From: Endobugula sp047636495
Lineage (GTDB): Bacteria > Pseudomonadota > Gammaproteobacteria > Pseudomonadales > Cellvibrionaceae
Assembly: GCA_047636495.1 (NCBI GenBank)
Contig: JBLILH010000015.1
Location: 7,944-71,943, forward strand
Direction of reading: 5' to 3'
Length of the DNA stretch: 64,000 nucleotides
Part shown: in pieces, positions 34,141-43,367 of the stretch
Numbering within the stretch: the stretch's first letter is position 1
Layout: every line of letters begins with the position of its first letter
Translations under genes and position numbers: made by a program
The notes under the pieces: generated by a model
The model's input: the letters and a program-made list of their open reading frames with translations, nothing else
What the model was told of the DNA's origin: nothing
Databases searched by the model: none

Positions 34141-35189
34141 CTAGTTCCATATCCATTGACAAACGGTTGATTGGTCCAGACCATCCACCGTACATTATTG
34201 CAGAGTTGTCGGCGAATCATAACGGCTCGCTCGCTCGTGCGTTGAAGACGATTGACGAAGCGCATCGATGCGGTGCAAGTGCCATCAAGTTGCAAACCTA
34301 CACGGCCGATACGATGACGATTGATTGTGATCGAGATGAATTCATGGTCAAAGGCGGTTTGTGGGATGGCTATAAGCTGTACGACCTGTATCGATGGGCG
34401 CAGACGCCGTTCGAGTGGCATCAGACAATGTTCGCGCATGCGCGAAAAATTGGTATTACGGTCTTTTCCACTCCTTTTGATGAAACAGCGGTGGATCTGT
34501 TAGAGTCACTTAATGCACCGGCATATAAGATCGCTTCTTTTGAAAATACCGATCTTCCGCTGATTCGATATGTGGCCAAGACCGGTAAGCCGATGATCAT
34601 GTCGACAGGTATGGCAACACAAGAAGAAATTGCCGAGGCAGTAGATGCAGCTCGCTCATCGGGCTGTAAAGACTTGGTATTGCTTCATTGCATCAGCAGT
34701 TATCCGGCGCCATTGGATCAGGCTAATATAAGGCAAGTGCCGGAGCTGGCAAGACAATTTAGCACTATTCCCGGCCTTTCAGATCACACTATCGGCACTA
34801 TTGCTTCGGTCGCAGCCGTTGCTCTGGGTGCTTGTGTGATTGAAAAGCATTTCACATTGAGCCGCGCCGACAAAGGCCCTGACAGTGAGTTTTCTATCGA
34901 GCCAGCAGAGCTTGATATGCTATGCAACGACACGCACGACGCATGGCTGACACTCGGTAAAGCCAGCTATCAGAGGCAATCTGCCGAAGAGGGGAGTAAG
35001 GTATTTCGTCGCTCGGTTTATTTTGTGCGAGACCTACCTGCCGGTAGCATGGTTGGCCCTGATGACATTCGTCGCATTCGCCCCGGTATGGGCCTAGCGC
35101 CAAAACACTATGATGCGTTGCTCGGTAAGCGACTAAAGGTGGCAGTAAAGAGAGGCACAGCAACTAGTTGGGGGCAATTCGTTGAATAA
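34137..35189 (+). CDS. pseI: Pseudaminic acid synthase
   Basis: PseI condenses 6-deoxy-AltdiNAc with PEP to form pseudaminic acid. The NeuB-family TIM barrel shows PYIIAELSANHNGSL, AIKLQTYTADTMTID, FSTPFDETAVDLLE, YKIASFENTDLPLI, STGMATQEEI, LHCISSYPAP and LSDHTIG. A C-terminal SAF (antifreeze-like) domain begins near FRRSVYFVRDLPAGSMV. At 350 residues the length is normal. The SANHNG and FENTD variants fit PseI better than LegI/NeuB (compare 44640-45641). Confidence 0.95.
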   Translation: MTSSISIDKRLIGPDHPPYIIAELSANHNGSLARALKTIDEAHRCGASAIKLQTYTADTMTIDCDRDEFMVKGGLWDGYKLYDLYRWAQTPFEWHQTMFAHARKIGITVFSTPFDETAVDLLESLNAPAYKIASFENTDLPLIRYVAKTGKPMIMSTGMATQEEIAEAVDAARSSGCKDLVLLHCISSYPAPLDQANIRQVPELARQFSTIPGLSDHTIGTIASVAAVALGACVIEKHFTLSRADKGPDSEFSIEPAELDMLCNDTHDAWLTLGKASYQRQSAEEGSKVFRRSVYFVRDLPAGSMVGPDDIRRIRPGMGLAPKHYDALLGKRLKVAVKRGTATSWGQFVE

Positions 35190-35856
35190 CACAGTTCTTG
35201 TCGTAGCCGCTCACGCCGACGACGAAGTGCTCGGCTGCGGTGGGACGATCGCGAGGCATGTCGCCGAGGGCGATGTTGTACATGTGGTGTTCATGGCCGA
35301 TGGCGTTGAGTCGCGTAGAGATGGCCAGGTGGAAGAAAAACTTCAGCGTCGTAACCAGGCACGCGATGAGGCTATGCGTATTCTTGGGGTTGCGCAGTGG
35401 TATGCGTTGGATTTTCGGGATAACCGTATGGACAGTATACCGCTGCTCGATGTGGTGCAAGCGCTTGAGCCCATCGTCCAGCAGGTAAAGCCCAAGCGGG
35501 TGTATACACATCACCACGGCGATTTGAATGTAGACCACCGTGTAACCCATCAAGCTGTGATGACGGCCTGCCGGCCCTTACCCGGTAGTAGCGTTCGTGA
35601 GATACTGACCTTCGAGATAATGTCGAGCTCTGAATGGGCCACACCGGGAGTTATGTCTTTCACTCCGAACGCCTTTGTCGATATCACCAACTACATGCAG
35701 ACTAAGCTCAAAGCGTTAGAGGCTTATAAGATAGAAATGCGTTCAGCACCACACTCGCGAAGTATCGCGCACCTTGAGACTTTGGCGAGGCATCGTGGAT
35801 GCACTGTTGGGGTTGATGCAGCTGAAGGATTTATGATCTGCAGGTACATCTTTTAG
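35182..35856 (+). CDS. PIG-L/LmbE family deacetylase
   Basis: This 224-residue protein has the zinc-binding AHADDEVLGCGG motif near the N-terminus and HHGDLNVDHRVTHQAV as the second metal site, both typical of the PIG-L family of N-acetyl sugar deacetylases. Placed right after pseI, overlapping by 8 bases, it may remove an acetyl group from pseudaminic acid or a precursor. That would leave a free amine for the formyltransferase encoded just before pseI. This link is inferred. It is the last gene of the G+C-richer pse block. Confidence 0.85.
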   Translation: MNNTVLVVAAHADDEVLGCGGTIARHVAEGDVVHVVFMADGVESRRDGQVEEKLQRRNQARDEAMRILGVAQWYALDFRDNRMDSIPLLDVVQALEPIVQQVKPKRVYTHHHGDLNVDHRVTHQAVMTACRPLPGSSVREILTFEIMSSSEWATPGVMSFTPNAFVDITNYMQTKLKALEAYKIEMRSAPHSRSIAHLETLARHRGCTVGVDAAEGFMICRYIF

Positions 35857-35939
35857 GAACTCTTTTTAAAATGGATCAGGCAACACCTGAGAATCAAATC
35901 ATTTTACGGCAACAGCGAAAATGTAGTGAAGAGTAGATC

Positions 35940-36155
35940 TGGATAGTTATCTCTGTCTTCGTGCTCGTGCTCGTGGCAATTATAGAAAAACGATTCCGGC
36001 TCGAAATGGAACTCTACACAATTCTCCAAATTTTGAATCTTTTCCTTTTCGAGAAAACACATCAAGATCAACTGCTTACAAAAACCGACCGCAAAGACGA
36101 GGAATGCGAAATGGATAAGCAATTGAATTTATTTGATTTAACGTTGGAACACTAG
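35940..36155 (+). pseudogene. IS4-like transposase C-terminal relic
   Basis: The frame reads VAIIEKRFRLEMELYTILQILNLFLFEKTHQDQLL...EMDKQLNLFDLTLEH. The pattern LYTILQILxxxLFEKxP followed by a terminal NQLxLFD is the usual end of one group of IS4-type DDE transposases. The catalytic part is missing, and no terminal repeats are recognisable. It marks the junction between the G+C-richer pse block and the AT-rich genes that follow. Confidence 0.55.
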
Positions 36156-36157
36156 CA

Positions 36158-37642
36158 ATGAAAATTATAAAAATAGCAATGGTTGGATTTGAATATGAAT
36201 TTATTCCTGAAGCTTTAGAAATGGCGATAAGGAAGTTCGAATCTGTCAAAGACGTAAAAATCATAGTCAAATTATGGACGTCAAGAGATGGACTCGTGGA
36301 ACTTGTAACTAGGCATTTTCCTGAATGCAGTTTTTATGATCAAAACTACTTAAAGGAATTTGAAAATAAAGAAAAATTTTTCAATGTTAAACATGGGCTT
36401 TCGGATGTAGAAAAAAAACATTTTTTTTATACCTTTCTCAGGTCAAGGTATTTTAGGTGGGCGCGGAGAATTAGCAAGTGTGAGGCAAATCTGTTTGAAA
36501 ATATCTTCAATGAATGTGTGAATAGACTTAAGATAAATGAAATCGATAAGGTTATTTTTGCAGAAATCCCACACTCAATGATGGACTATGGATTTTATCT
36601 GGCCTCGAGAAAAATGGAGTTACCATTAATAATTAGAGATGGCCCCTATTTTGGAAATATAAACACTAATTTACGTACTGATAGTCATAAAAATAGTGTC
36701 CCAAACCAGAATGATACGGATGGTCTCAAAGAGATTTTTTTTCAGGCTATGCGGCAGCGAAATTTTTTGGAAGTTAACAAGCTGCCAGATTATATGACTG
36801 AAACGTCTTGGAAAAATATCACGGCGCGCGTACCAACAGAGAATAGTCCTTTTTATTCCAGTGAGCTTAAAAATAAACTATGCCGGCTTAGAGTTCCTTC
36901 TATAATTAACCGGGTCATTAATAAAGTTATATTTAATTTATCAGTTATTTACAGCAGACTTTATATTTTTTTACTATCGCTACTAACGCAAGAAATAGCT
37001 AGTACATATAAGAATAGATGCAACCAATACATGCTGCTTTTGCTTCACTATCACCCTGAAAAGACTACTTCATCAGCTGCTCACGACACACCATTTGAAG
37101 AAGAACGAATTGAAAAGATACTAAAAAAATTTCCTGATATTATATTAATAGCACTTGAGCATCCAACAATATGGAAAAATAGTTCTATACACAAATATAG
37201 AAGAATAAGTGAAATAGTTAAATTAAGGAAAAAATATAGCAATTTCAGGTACGCGTTTTCTCCATCAAGTAGAGTGGACTATGCAGATATTTTAAAAAAT
37301 GCAATTGTTTCAATGTCAACATCTGGTACGCATGCCCTAGAGTCAATACAAGTTGGTGTGCCAGCCATTCATTTTAGTAATAGTTTCGCGAATGGATTCC
37401 CTGGCGTGCTAAATTTAAAATCTGTAGAAGATATGGATCTTAATGCAATTAAGATAAAAAAATCAGAACTAACCGAAAGTTCTATTATTGACATATATAC
37501 AAACGCTTTTAACAAGTACTCTGAACAACCAATAAGTACTGGGTTTATTTCGGGGTATCATAGAGGGTCATTTACTGCTAATGATTACGTAGTAAACGGG
37601 TCATTAATTCTTTACAATCTTCTATTTGTAGTTAACGATTAA
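36158..37642 (+). CDS. Putative GT-B-like surface-carbohydrate protein
   Basis: I do not recognise this 494-residue protein with certainty. Its C-terminal half has LLLLHYHPEKTTSSAAHDTPFEEERIEKILKKFPDIILIALEHPTIW, then SPSSRVDYADILKNAIVSMSTSGTHALESIQVGVPAIHF. That is the layout of capsule-type (KpsS/KpsC-like) and surface-carbohydrate GT-B proteins, where HPE and STSGTHALE contact the nucleotide sugar. A hydrophobic segment (VIYSRLYIFLLSLL) lies mid-protein. The gene is strongly AT-rich. A role as glycosyltransferase is inferred. Confidence 0.55.
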   Translation: MKIIKIAMVGFEYEFIPEALEMAIRKFESVKDVKIIVKLWTSRDGLVELVTRHFPECSFYDQNYLKEFENKEKFFNVKHGLSDVEKKHFFYTFLRSRYFRWARRISKCEANLFENIFNECVNRLKINEIDKVIFAEIPHSMMDYGFYLASRKMELPLIIRDGPYFGNINTNLRTDSHKNSVPNQNDTDGLKEIFFQAMRQRNFLEVNKLPDYMTETSWKNITARVPTENSPFYSSELKNKLCRLRVPSIINRVINKVIFNLSVIYSRLYIFLLSLLTQEIASTYKNRCNQYMLLLLHYHPEKTTSSAAHDTPFEEERIEKILKKFPDIILIALEHPTIWKNSSIHKYRRISEIVKLRKKYSNFRYAFSPSSRVDYADILKNAIVSMSTSGTHALESIQVGVPAIHFSNSFANGFPGVLNLKSVEDMDLNAIKIKKSELTESSIIDIYTNAFNKYSEQPISTGFISGYHRGSFTANDYVVNGSLILYNLLFVVND

Positions 37643-37655
37643 CTAAGGAGTATCT

Positions 37656-39524
37656 ATGTTGAACCGTAAAAAAATAAGTTTATTTGTCACAAAGCTGAGC
37701 AGATATCTCGAAAGAAATATCTGGTTTGCTCCACCAAATTATAGATTTAATTTATTAAATTTAGTTGGTTTGCAGGTATTTAGATATGGGTATGAAGCGC
37801 TGCGCTATAGGATTAAGAAAAGCAGGTGGACTTGTAACTCACGGGCGGCTTGTGCAGATATACATAAGAGTGGTATGCATATAAAAAATAATTTTCTGGA
37901 AAAAGATGTTTTTAATAATCTCAAAGAGAATGTTGAAAAAATAGTTGTAAGAGAAAATAACAAGGAAGACTCCATAATAGCCTCATTTAAGGATGATATT
38001 GCGACGAGAATAGTCATCGATGAGAGTTATCTTAATTCAGGGTTTGGTCGCCTAGACAACTTGGCTTGGAATATTTGGGAATGTATCCCATGTGGAGAGA
38101 TTGAAAAATATGCTGAAGATGTTAATAAAGAAAAAAATAATGGCGCTCCGTATATTGAAATTGAATATATATCTGTGCCTCGTAGCGGTGTGGACCATTA
38201 CGATCATAATACTTGGTGGCATGCGGATAGGCATTTTCATTGCGGGAAATGTTTTTATTTTATTAACGATCATTATAAGGAAAATGGCACTTATGAATAT
38301 TTTCCCTCACAGTATCAATCACCCTGGTCCCGTATTTACTATGAATATGTGTCATCATTAAGATGGACTTTTCGTTTCATCGTAAATCATTTTAATCTTA
38401 ACAAGATGGTTAATAACAATATAAAAAAGCCAAGAGTTAGTGATTATGAATGCCAGTTGTTAGGTTTAAAGCCCAGGCCTATTGAAGCGAGTGAAAACAC
38501 CCTTGTTGTAAGTGATAATTTTTCATTTCATCGACGCGGTAAACTTTCGCCGGGAACAAAGCGGATACAACTTAATTTCATATTTTACAAAACAAGAAAG
38601 AATTTGCTTTTTTATTATTCTTATATGTTTTTACGTAAGCTGTATAACTTAACTTTTTCTATGTTGTTAAAATGTCGCCCAGCAGAGATTTCGAGATGTA
38701 ATTCTGGTTTTACCAAGTTTACAAATGAACAGGGCGTTACAATTCATGGTAAAGATACTCAGACCGACAAACGATTCCTTGCAATGAGTGAATATCGCTA
38801 TATTAAAAACAAAGAGTACTTATTGTTCAAGTGGGCATGTAAGCAGGCTGATCATATTTTTGATGTAGGTTCAAATTATGGCCAGTTCAGTTTTGGAGTT
38901 TATCCGTTGCATGATGATCAGATGTTACATGTTTTTGAGCCTAACCCCAGATTATTTTCTAGTCTTGAGAAAACTATTTCTGAAAATGATATAGATCTTC
39001 AAAGGGTTATAGTCAACTCGGCTGCAGTTTCAGAGGTTTCAGGTAGTCTGAGTTTTGCAGTTAACGAATCATGGTCTGGGTCTTCATCTCTTGAGGTTGA
39101 CGGTTCGGAGTCAGAAAATACAACTATGATCACTGTTAAGGCATACTCTTTGGATGATTATTGTATTGAAAACCATATTGATATCAAAAGTAAAAGTGTA
39201 GTCATTAAAATTGATGTGGAGGGTTCCGATTTGAAAGCCCTGTATGGTGCGAAAGAAATTTTATCTAAGTGCTCTTCTTATTTGCTTATAATTGAGCTTG
39301 ATGGCAAACAGTTTATAAATAATAATGAGGCGGCATCATTTTTTGAGAGCTTATTTCATTCGGCAACTTTTAAATGCGCTATTTTCACGGGTGCTATGTA
39401 TGAGATTGACTCTTATGATGGGCTGGCTGCGTTTTTCAGGCGCAATGCAGTCGGGCATGTTGACGTAGTACTCAGTTCGGATTCCTTTAATCCGATTCAT
39501 TCTGGAGTGTTATTCGATAGATAA
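37656..39524 (+). CDS. Phytanoyl-dioxygenase-like domain fused to FkbM methyltransferase
   Basis: The N-terminal region (about residues 50-330) resembles Fe(II)/2-oxoglutarate dioxygenases of the PhyH type: WWHADRHFHCGKCFYFIND supplies an HxD pair and SDNFSFHRRGK a distal histidine/arginine. From about residue 365 an FkbM methyltransferase follows, with SAM motif IFDVGSNYGQFSFGV, HVFEPNPRLFSSLEKTI and VVIKIDVEGSDLKALYGA. AAGGAG precedes the ATG. At 622 residues it is about twice the size of either family alone. It may hydroxylate and O-methylate a sugar or lipid part of the glycan; the substrate is unknown. Confidence 0.7.
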   Translation: MLNRKKISLFVTKLSRYLERNIWFAPPNYRFNLLNLVGLQVFRYGYEALRYRIKKSRWTCNSRAACADIHKSGMHIKNNFLEKDVFNNLKENVEKIVVRENNKEDSIIASFKDDIATRIVIDESYLNSGFGRLDNLAWNIWECIPCGEIEKYAEDVNKEKNNGAPYIEIEYISVPRSGVDHYDHNTWWHADRHFHCGKCFYFINDHYKENGTYEYFPSQYQSPWSRIYYEYVSSLRWTFRFIVNHFNLNKMVNNNIKKPRVSDYECQLLGLKPRPIEASENTLVVSDNFSFHRRGKLSPGTKRIQLNFIFYKTRKNLLFYYSYMFLRKLYNLTFSMLLKCRPAEISRCNSGFTKFTNEQGVTIHGKDTQTDKRFLAMSEYRYIKNKEYLLFKWACKQADHIFDVGSNYGQFSFGVYPLHDDQMLHVFEPNPRLFSSLEKTISENDIDLQRVIVNSAAVSEVSGSLSFAVNESWSGSSSLEVDGSESENTTMITVKAYSLDDYCIENHIDIKSKSVVIKIDVEGSDLKALYGAKEILSKCSSYLLIIELDGKQFINNNEAASFFESLFHSATFKCAIFTGAMYEIDSYDGLAAFFRRNAVGHVDVVLSSDSFNPIHSGVLFDR

Positions 39525-39651
39525 ATATTTTTCATAGGGGCGTGTTTTAGATAAGCTCTCGCGGTTATCGGACGATTGGCTGGGGGCTAAACATTAGAGC
39601 GCAATGACAGGTGGGGTTTGAGGCCGTAGGGTTTCACTGTAGGTCTCGAGG

Positions 39652-39896
39652 TAATTGCGATGACTCGCTATCCGGCTAAGTATTACAAGGGTAAAAACAT
39701 TCACATGAACAGTATCAGCCTTGGTGGGATTCTGATAAATTAACGTGGAAGCATTCTTGAATATAGATATTGTTGTCATAACAAGAGTCCGTTGGATGCC
39801 TACGATTTAATAGGGACCTCTTTGTACTTTCTGTCTACGGATACACGTTATATCACGTGCCAGAACATTACTGTCGATGACAGGTGGAGTTTATAG
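39652..39896 (+). pseudogene. PtmA-like SDR C-terminal relic
   Basis: IAMTRYPAKYYKGKNIHMNSISLGGILIN, stop, and then in another frame PLDAYDLIGTSLYFLSTDTRYITCQNITVDDRWSL. Both follow the C-terminal third of PtmA-type SDRs (LAKYYxGKNIRVNxISPGGI ... DxxGTxxFLxSDxSxYIxGQNIxVDDG). The catalytic YxxxK region is lost. It overlaps the nominal start of the next gene and probably is what remains of an SDR of the legionaminic module. Confidence 0.75.
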
Positions 39897-41119
39897 ATTT
39901 GGCAAACAAGATTCTTAAATATGACTATGACGTAATTGTTGTTGGGGGTGGTATCGTAGGATGTGCTACTGCAATGCAATTACTACGTAAACGACCAGGC
40001 ACCAAGTTATTATTGATCGAGAAAGAAGATAAATTAGGGCAGCACCAGTCAGGTAATAACAGCGGAGTAATTCATTCAGGTCTTTACTATAAACCAGGCT
40101 CATTAAAGGCTATAAACTGCAGGAAGGGCTATCAAGAAATTGTAAAATTTTGTCGCGATGAAGATATTCCTCATGACATATGTGGAAAAGTAGTTGTCGC
40201 CAGCGACAATAGCGAAAATGCTGGATTGGAAGAGCTTTATCGAAGAGGTATTGCAAATAATTTGCAGGGAATACGCAGATTAACAACTGAGGATATTCAA
40301 GAAATTGAACCAAGTTGTGTTGGGCAGGCTGGGATTTTTGTTCCTGAAACAGGGATTGTTAATTATGGGGCTCTCACCATAAAATATGGAGAAAGACTTT
40401 TAGATTTGGGGGCAGAAATAGTATTTAACCATCAAGTGGTTGACTTGAAGACAAGAGCAAATGGTGTCGAAGTGGTAGGTATAAGTCAGGCGTGGACGGC
40501 GAAAACAGTAATTACATGTGCGGGCGTCTATTCTGATAGGCTCGCAAGAAAAACTGATCCAAATCTTCCATTACGTATTATCCCATTTCGTGGAGAGTAT
40601 TATAAGTTAAAGCAATCTTCACAACATTTAGTAAACAATTTGATATACCCTGTTCCAGATCCCGCATTTCCATTTCTTGGAGTGCATTTTACACGCTTAA
40701 TCGGCGGCGGTGTGGAATGCGGCCCAAATGCTGTATTAGCATTTGGTAGAGAAGCTTACCGTAGATACGATATAAATTTATATGATCTCTGGGATTCAGT
40801 ATCATGGAGAGGGTTTCAAAAAGTTTCTCGTAAATATTGGCGATGCGGTCTTGGGGAATTTCATCGGTCATTTAGAAAGACTGCTTTTGTTCAAGCTCTT
40901 CAGAAATTAGTTCCCGAAATTGAGGCGGATGATTTGGAGCCGGGGGGGGCAGGTATACGGGCGCAGGCCTGTGATCGTGAAGGTAATTTGCTTGACGATT
41001 TTGATATTCGTATCCATGGACATGTGATTCATGTATGTAATGCACCATCTCCAGCTGCAACTGCATCATTGGCCATTGGAGCACACTTGGCACAACAGGT
41101 GGATCGCTTTTTAAATTAA
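39884..41119 (+). CDS. lhgO: L-2-hydroxyglutarate oxidase-like FAD enzyme
   Basis: This FAD-dependent oxidoreductase of the DAO fold has VIVVGGGIVGCATAMQLL and the LhgO signature HQSGNNSGVIHSGLYYKPGSLKA. FVPETGIVNYGAL, ITCAGVYSDRLAR, PFRGEYYKL and the C-terminal GGAGIRAQA and CNAPSPAATASLAIG follow. The start is uncertain. GTG 39884 lies inside the SDR relic, and TTG 39899 has GGAG at good distance, so about five N-terminal residues may not be translated. LhgO normally returns L-2-hydroxyglutarate to 2-oxoglutarate at the membrane; its place in a glycan locus is unexplained. Confidence 0.85.
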   Translation: MEFIDLANKILKYDYDVIVVGGGIVGCATAMQLLRKRPGTKLLLIEKEDKLGQHQSGNNSGVIHSGLYYKPGSLKAINCRKGYQEIVKFCRDEDIPHDICGKVVVASDNSENAGLEELYRRGIANNLQGIRRLTTEDIQEIEPSCVGQAGIFVPETGIVNYGALTIKYGERLLDLGAEIVFNHQVVDLKTRANGVEVVGISQAWTAKTVITCAGVYSDRLARKTDPNLPLRIIPFRGEYYKLKQSSQHLVNNLIYPVPDPAFPFLGVHFTRLIGGGVECGPNAVLAFGREAYRRYDINLYDLWDSVSWRGFQKVSRKYWRCGLGEFHRSFRKTAFVQALQKLVPEIEADDLEPGGAGIRAQACDREGNLLDDFDIRIHGHVIHVCNAPSPAATASLAIGAHLAQQVDRFLN

Positions 41120-41169
41120 TATTGATCAAAAAAAATCGGAAAATTACAATACAACTTTGGAGAAATGAT

Positions 41170-42174
41170 ATGCAAACTGTTTTGGTGACAGGTGGTGCAG
41201 GTTATGTGGGATCTGGTCTGGTTCGTGATTTATTAAATGATGGCTATAAAGTTGTCTGTGTAGATAATCTTATGTTTGGTGGTGAGTCATTATTGAATGT
41301 GTGGCATCATGAAAATTTTGTATTCCATTGTTGTGATATAAATGATTATAACGCATTCGATGTAATTCTAAATGCTGAAAACTATGATGCAGTTATACAT
41401 TTGGCAGCAATAGTTGGTGATCCTGCATGTAAATTGCATTCTGAATTGGCACATAAAACTAATTGGGATTCAACAAAACACTTGTTAGATCGTTCAATTG
41501 AACTAGGTATTAAACGATTTGCTTTTGCTTCAACATGTAGTAATTATGGGAAAATGTCAGATCCCAATATGTATTGTACAGAGAATTCTACTTTAGCGCC
41601 TGTTTCACTATACGCAGAACTAAAAGTGAAATTCGAAAACTACATGTTAACCGAAATCGAAAAGCATAAAGATTTTTGTCCGGTATCATTAAGGTTTTCT
41701 ACTGTTTATGGAATTTCACCAAGAATGAGATTTGATTTAACAGTAAATGAGTTTACAAAAGAAATAGCTCTTGGGCGTGAATTAGTTATTTTCGGAGAAC
41801 AATTTTGGCGGCCATATTGCCACGTAAAAGATTTTTCTCGAGCATTTATTGCTATTCTTAACGCACCAAAAGAAAGAATTGAATACAACGTATTTAATGT
41901 AGGCGATACAAAGGAGAATTATACCAAGCAAATGCTAGTAGATGAAATAAAGAAAGCAATTCCGGAAGCCAAGATTAAATATGTAGAGAAAAATGAAGAT
42001 CCACGTGATTACAGAGTTAATTGTGACAAGATAAAAGAAGAGTTGGGTTTTGAAATTAGTCTAACAGTGCCTGAAGGGATTAAGGAAATTATAGAAATAA
42101 TACAGACTGGTTTAATTCTAGACCCAGAAGGTCAAAAATTCTATAACATCCCACATGCACGGTCAGAGGTATAA
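41170..42174 (+). CDS. NAD-dependent sugar epimerase/reductase (extended SDR)
   Basis: The 334-residue protein has VLVTGGAGYVGSGLVRDLL, HLAAIVGDPACKL, ASTCSNYGK and YAELKVKFE (the YxxxK pair). The TDE motif of 4,6-dehydratases is replaced by STC, so it is more likely an epimerase or reductase than LegB. AAIVGDPAC is seen in a sugar-epimerase subgroup. ATG 41170 has GGAGAAA upstream; the track frame from 41122 is too long at the N-terminus. It occupies the place where legB often stands, directly before legC. Confidence 0.75.
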   Translation: MQTVLVTGGAGYVGSGLVRDLLNDGYKVVCVDNLMFGGESLLNVWHHENFVFHCCDINDYNAFDVILNAENYDAVIHLAAIVGDPACKLHSELAHKTNWDSTKHLLDRSIELGIKRFAFASTCSNYGKMSDPNMYCTENSTLAPVSLYAELKVKFENYMLTEIEKHKDFCPVSLRFSTVYGISPRMRFDLTVNEFTKEIALGRELVIFGEQFWRPYCHVKDFSRAFIAILNAPKERIEYNVFNVGDTKENYTKQMLVDEIKKAIPEAKIKYVEKNEDPRDYRVNCDKIKEELGFEISLTVPEGIKEIIEIIQTGLILDPEGQKFYNIPHARSEV

Positions 42175-42176
42175 AC

Positions 42177-43322
42177 TTGAAATTTGAAAATAAATTTATT
42201 TCCCTTGTACAGGAAATCTATAAAACAACTGAATTTATTCCACTGCATGAACCAAAATTTATTGGGAATGAAAAAAAATATGTTTTAGATACGATTGATT
42301 CAACATTTGTTTCATCAGTAGGTAAATATGTCGATGACTTTGAGAAAAAAATTGCAGATTTTGTCGGTGTGAAATTTTCAATAGCAACAGTTAATGGAAC
42401 TTCAGCCCTACAAATTGCAATGCAAATATCTGATGTTAATCCAGGAGATTTGGTGATCACTCAATCGTTAACTTTTGTTGCAACCTGTAATGCAATTAAA
42501 TATTGTGGCGCAGAACCTCTTTTTGTTGATGTTGATAAATCAACAATGGGATTATCTCCAGCTTCACTTGAAGATTATTTAGATAAAAACGCCATTGTAA
42601 AAGACAGTATGTGTATACACAAAGATAGTGGAAAAGTAATTAAAGCTTGTGTTCCAATGCATACTTTTGGATGTCCATCAAGCATTATTAAAATTAAAAG
42701 AATATGTACAGCTCATCATATTAAACTTGTTGAAGATTCAGCTGAATCATTAGGAAGCACATTCGATGGTCAGCATACCGGTACATTTGGAGATGTAGGT
42801 ATCATAAGTTTTAATGGAAATAAAATTATCACAACTGGTGGCGGTGGTATGATTCTTACTAACAATGAAGAGTTAGCATTAAAAGCAAAACATATTACTA
42901 CCACGGCTAAAATTCCTCACAAATGGGATTATGTGCATGATATGATTGGCTTTAATTATCGTATGCCAAATCTGAATGCAGCATTAGGCTGTGCTCAAAT
43001 AGAGAGCTTACCCACCTTCGTTAAAAGTAAGCGAAAACTAGCTGAACTCTATGCAAATTGGTGCAGTGAGAACGATGTAACATTTTTTCAAGAATCTGGC
43101 TTGTCAAAGTCAAATTATTGGCTTAATGCACTTATATTAAAAGATAGTGAACAACGAATAGCTTTTTTGAAAGCTACAAATGAAAATGGTGTTATGACGA
43201 GACCTTCTTGGAAGCCTATGCATAAATTAGAAATGTTTGCTGACTGTTATTCGGGGTCATTAGCTAATACAGACTGGCTTTCAGAAAGGATTGTAAATAT
43301 ACCAAGCTCGGTTACTGGTTAA
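42177..43322 (+). CDS. legC: LegC-type nucleotide-sugar aminotransferase
   Basis: LegC transaminates the 4-keto sugar on the way to N,N'-diacetyllegionaminic acid. The 381-residue PLP protein shows the LegC start FIPLHEPKFIGNEKKYVLDTIDSTFVSSVG (partial family signature), ATVNGTSALQIAM, VEDSAESLGSTF, the lysine motif SFNGNKIITTGGGGM and MIGFNYRMPNLNAALGCAQ. It starts with TTG two bases after the preceding stop. The C-terminus INIPSSV is complete. A second, partial and divergent legC end follows as a relic. Confidence 0.9.
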   Translation: MKFENKFISLVQEIYKTTEFIPLHEPKFIGNEKKYVLDTIDSTFVSSVGKYVDDFEKKIADFVGVKFSIATVNGTSALQIAMQISDVNPGDLVITQSLTFVATCNAIKYCGAEPLFVDVDKSTMGLSPASLEDYLDKNAIVKDSMCIHKDSGKVIKACVPMHTFGCPSSIIKIKRICTAHHIKLVEDSAESLGSTFDGQHTGTFGDVGIISFNGNKIITTGGGGMILTNNEELALKAKHITTTAKIPHKWDYVHDMIGFNYRMPNLNAALGCAQIESLPTFVKSKRKLAELYANWCSENDVTFFQESGLSKSNYWLNALILKDSEQRIAFLKATNENGVMTRPSWKPMHKLEMFADCYSGSLANTDWLSERIVNIPSSVTG

Positions 43323-43367
43323 AGCACTAATTAGAATGTTTTATGCTCCTAAATACAAAGATATATA

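Noticed and set aside
41122..41169. N-terminal extension of the SDR at 41170
   Set aside because: The Rossmann motif should start within the first residues; ATG 41170 has a good ribosome binding site.
41170..42174. Assignment of the SDR as LegB
   Set aside because: The TDE dehydratase motif is replaced by STC; position alone is not enough.
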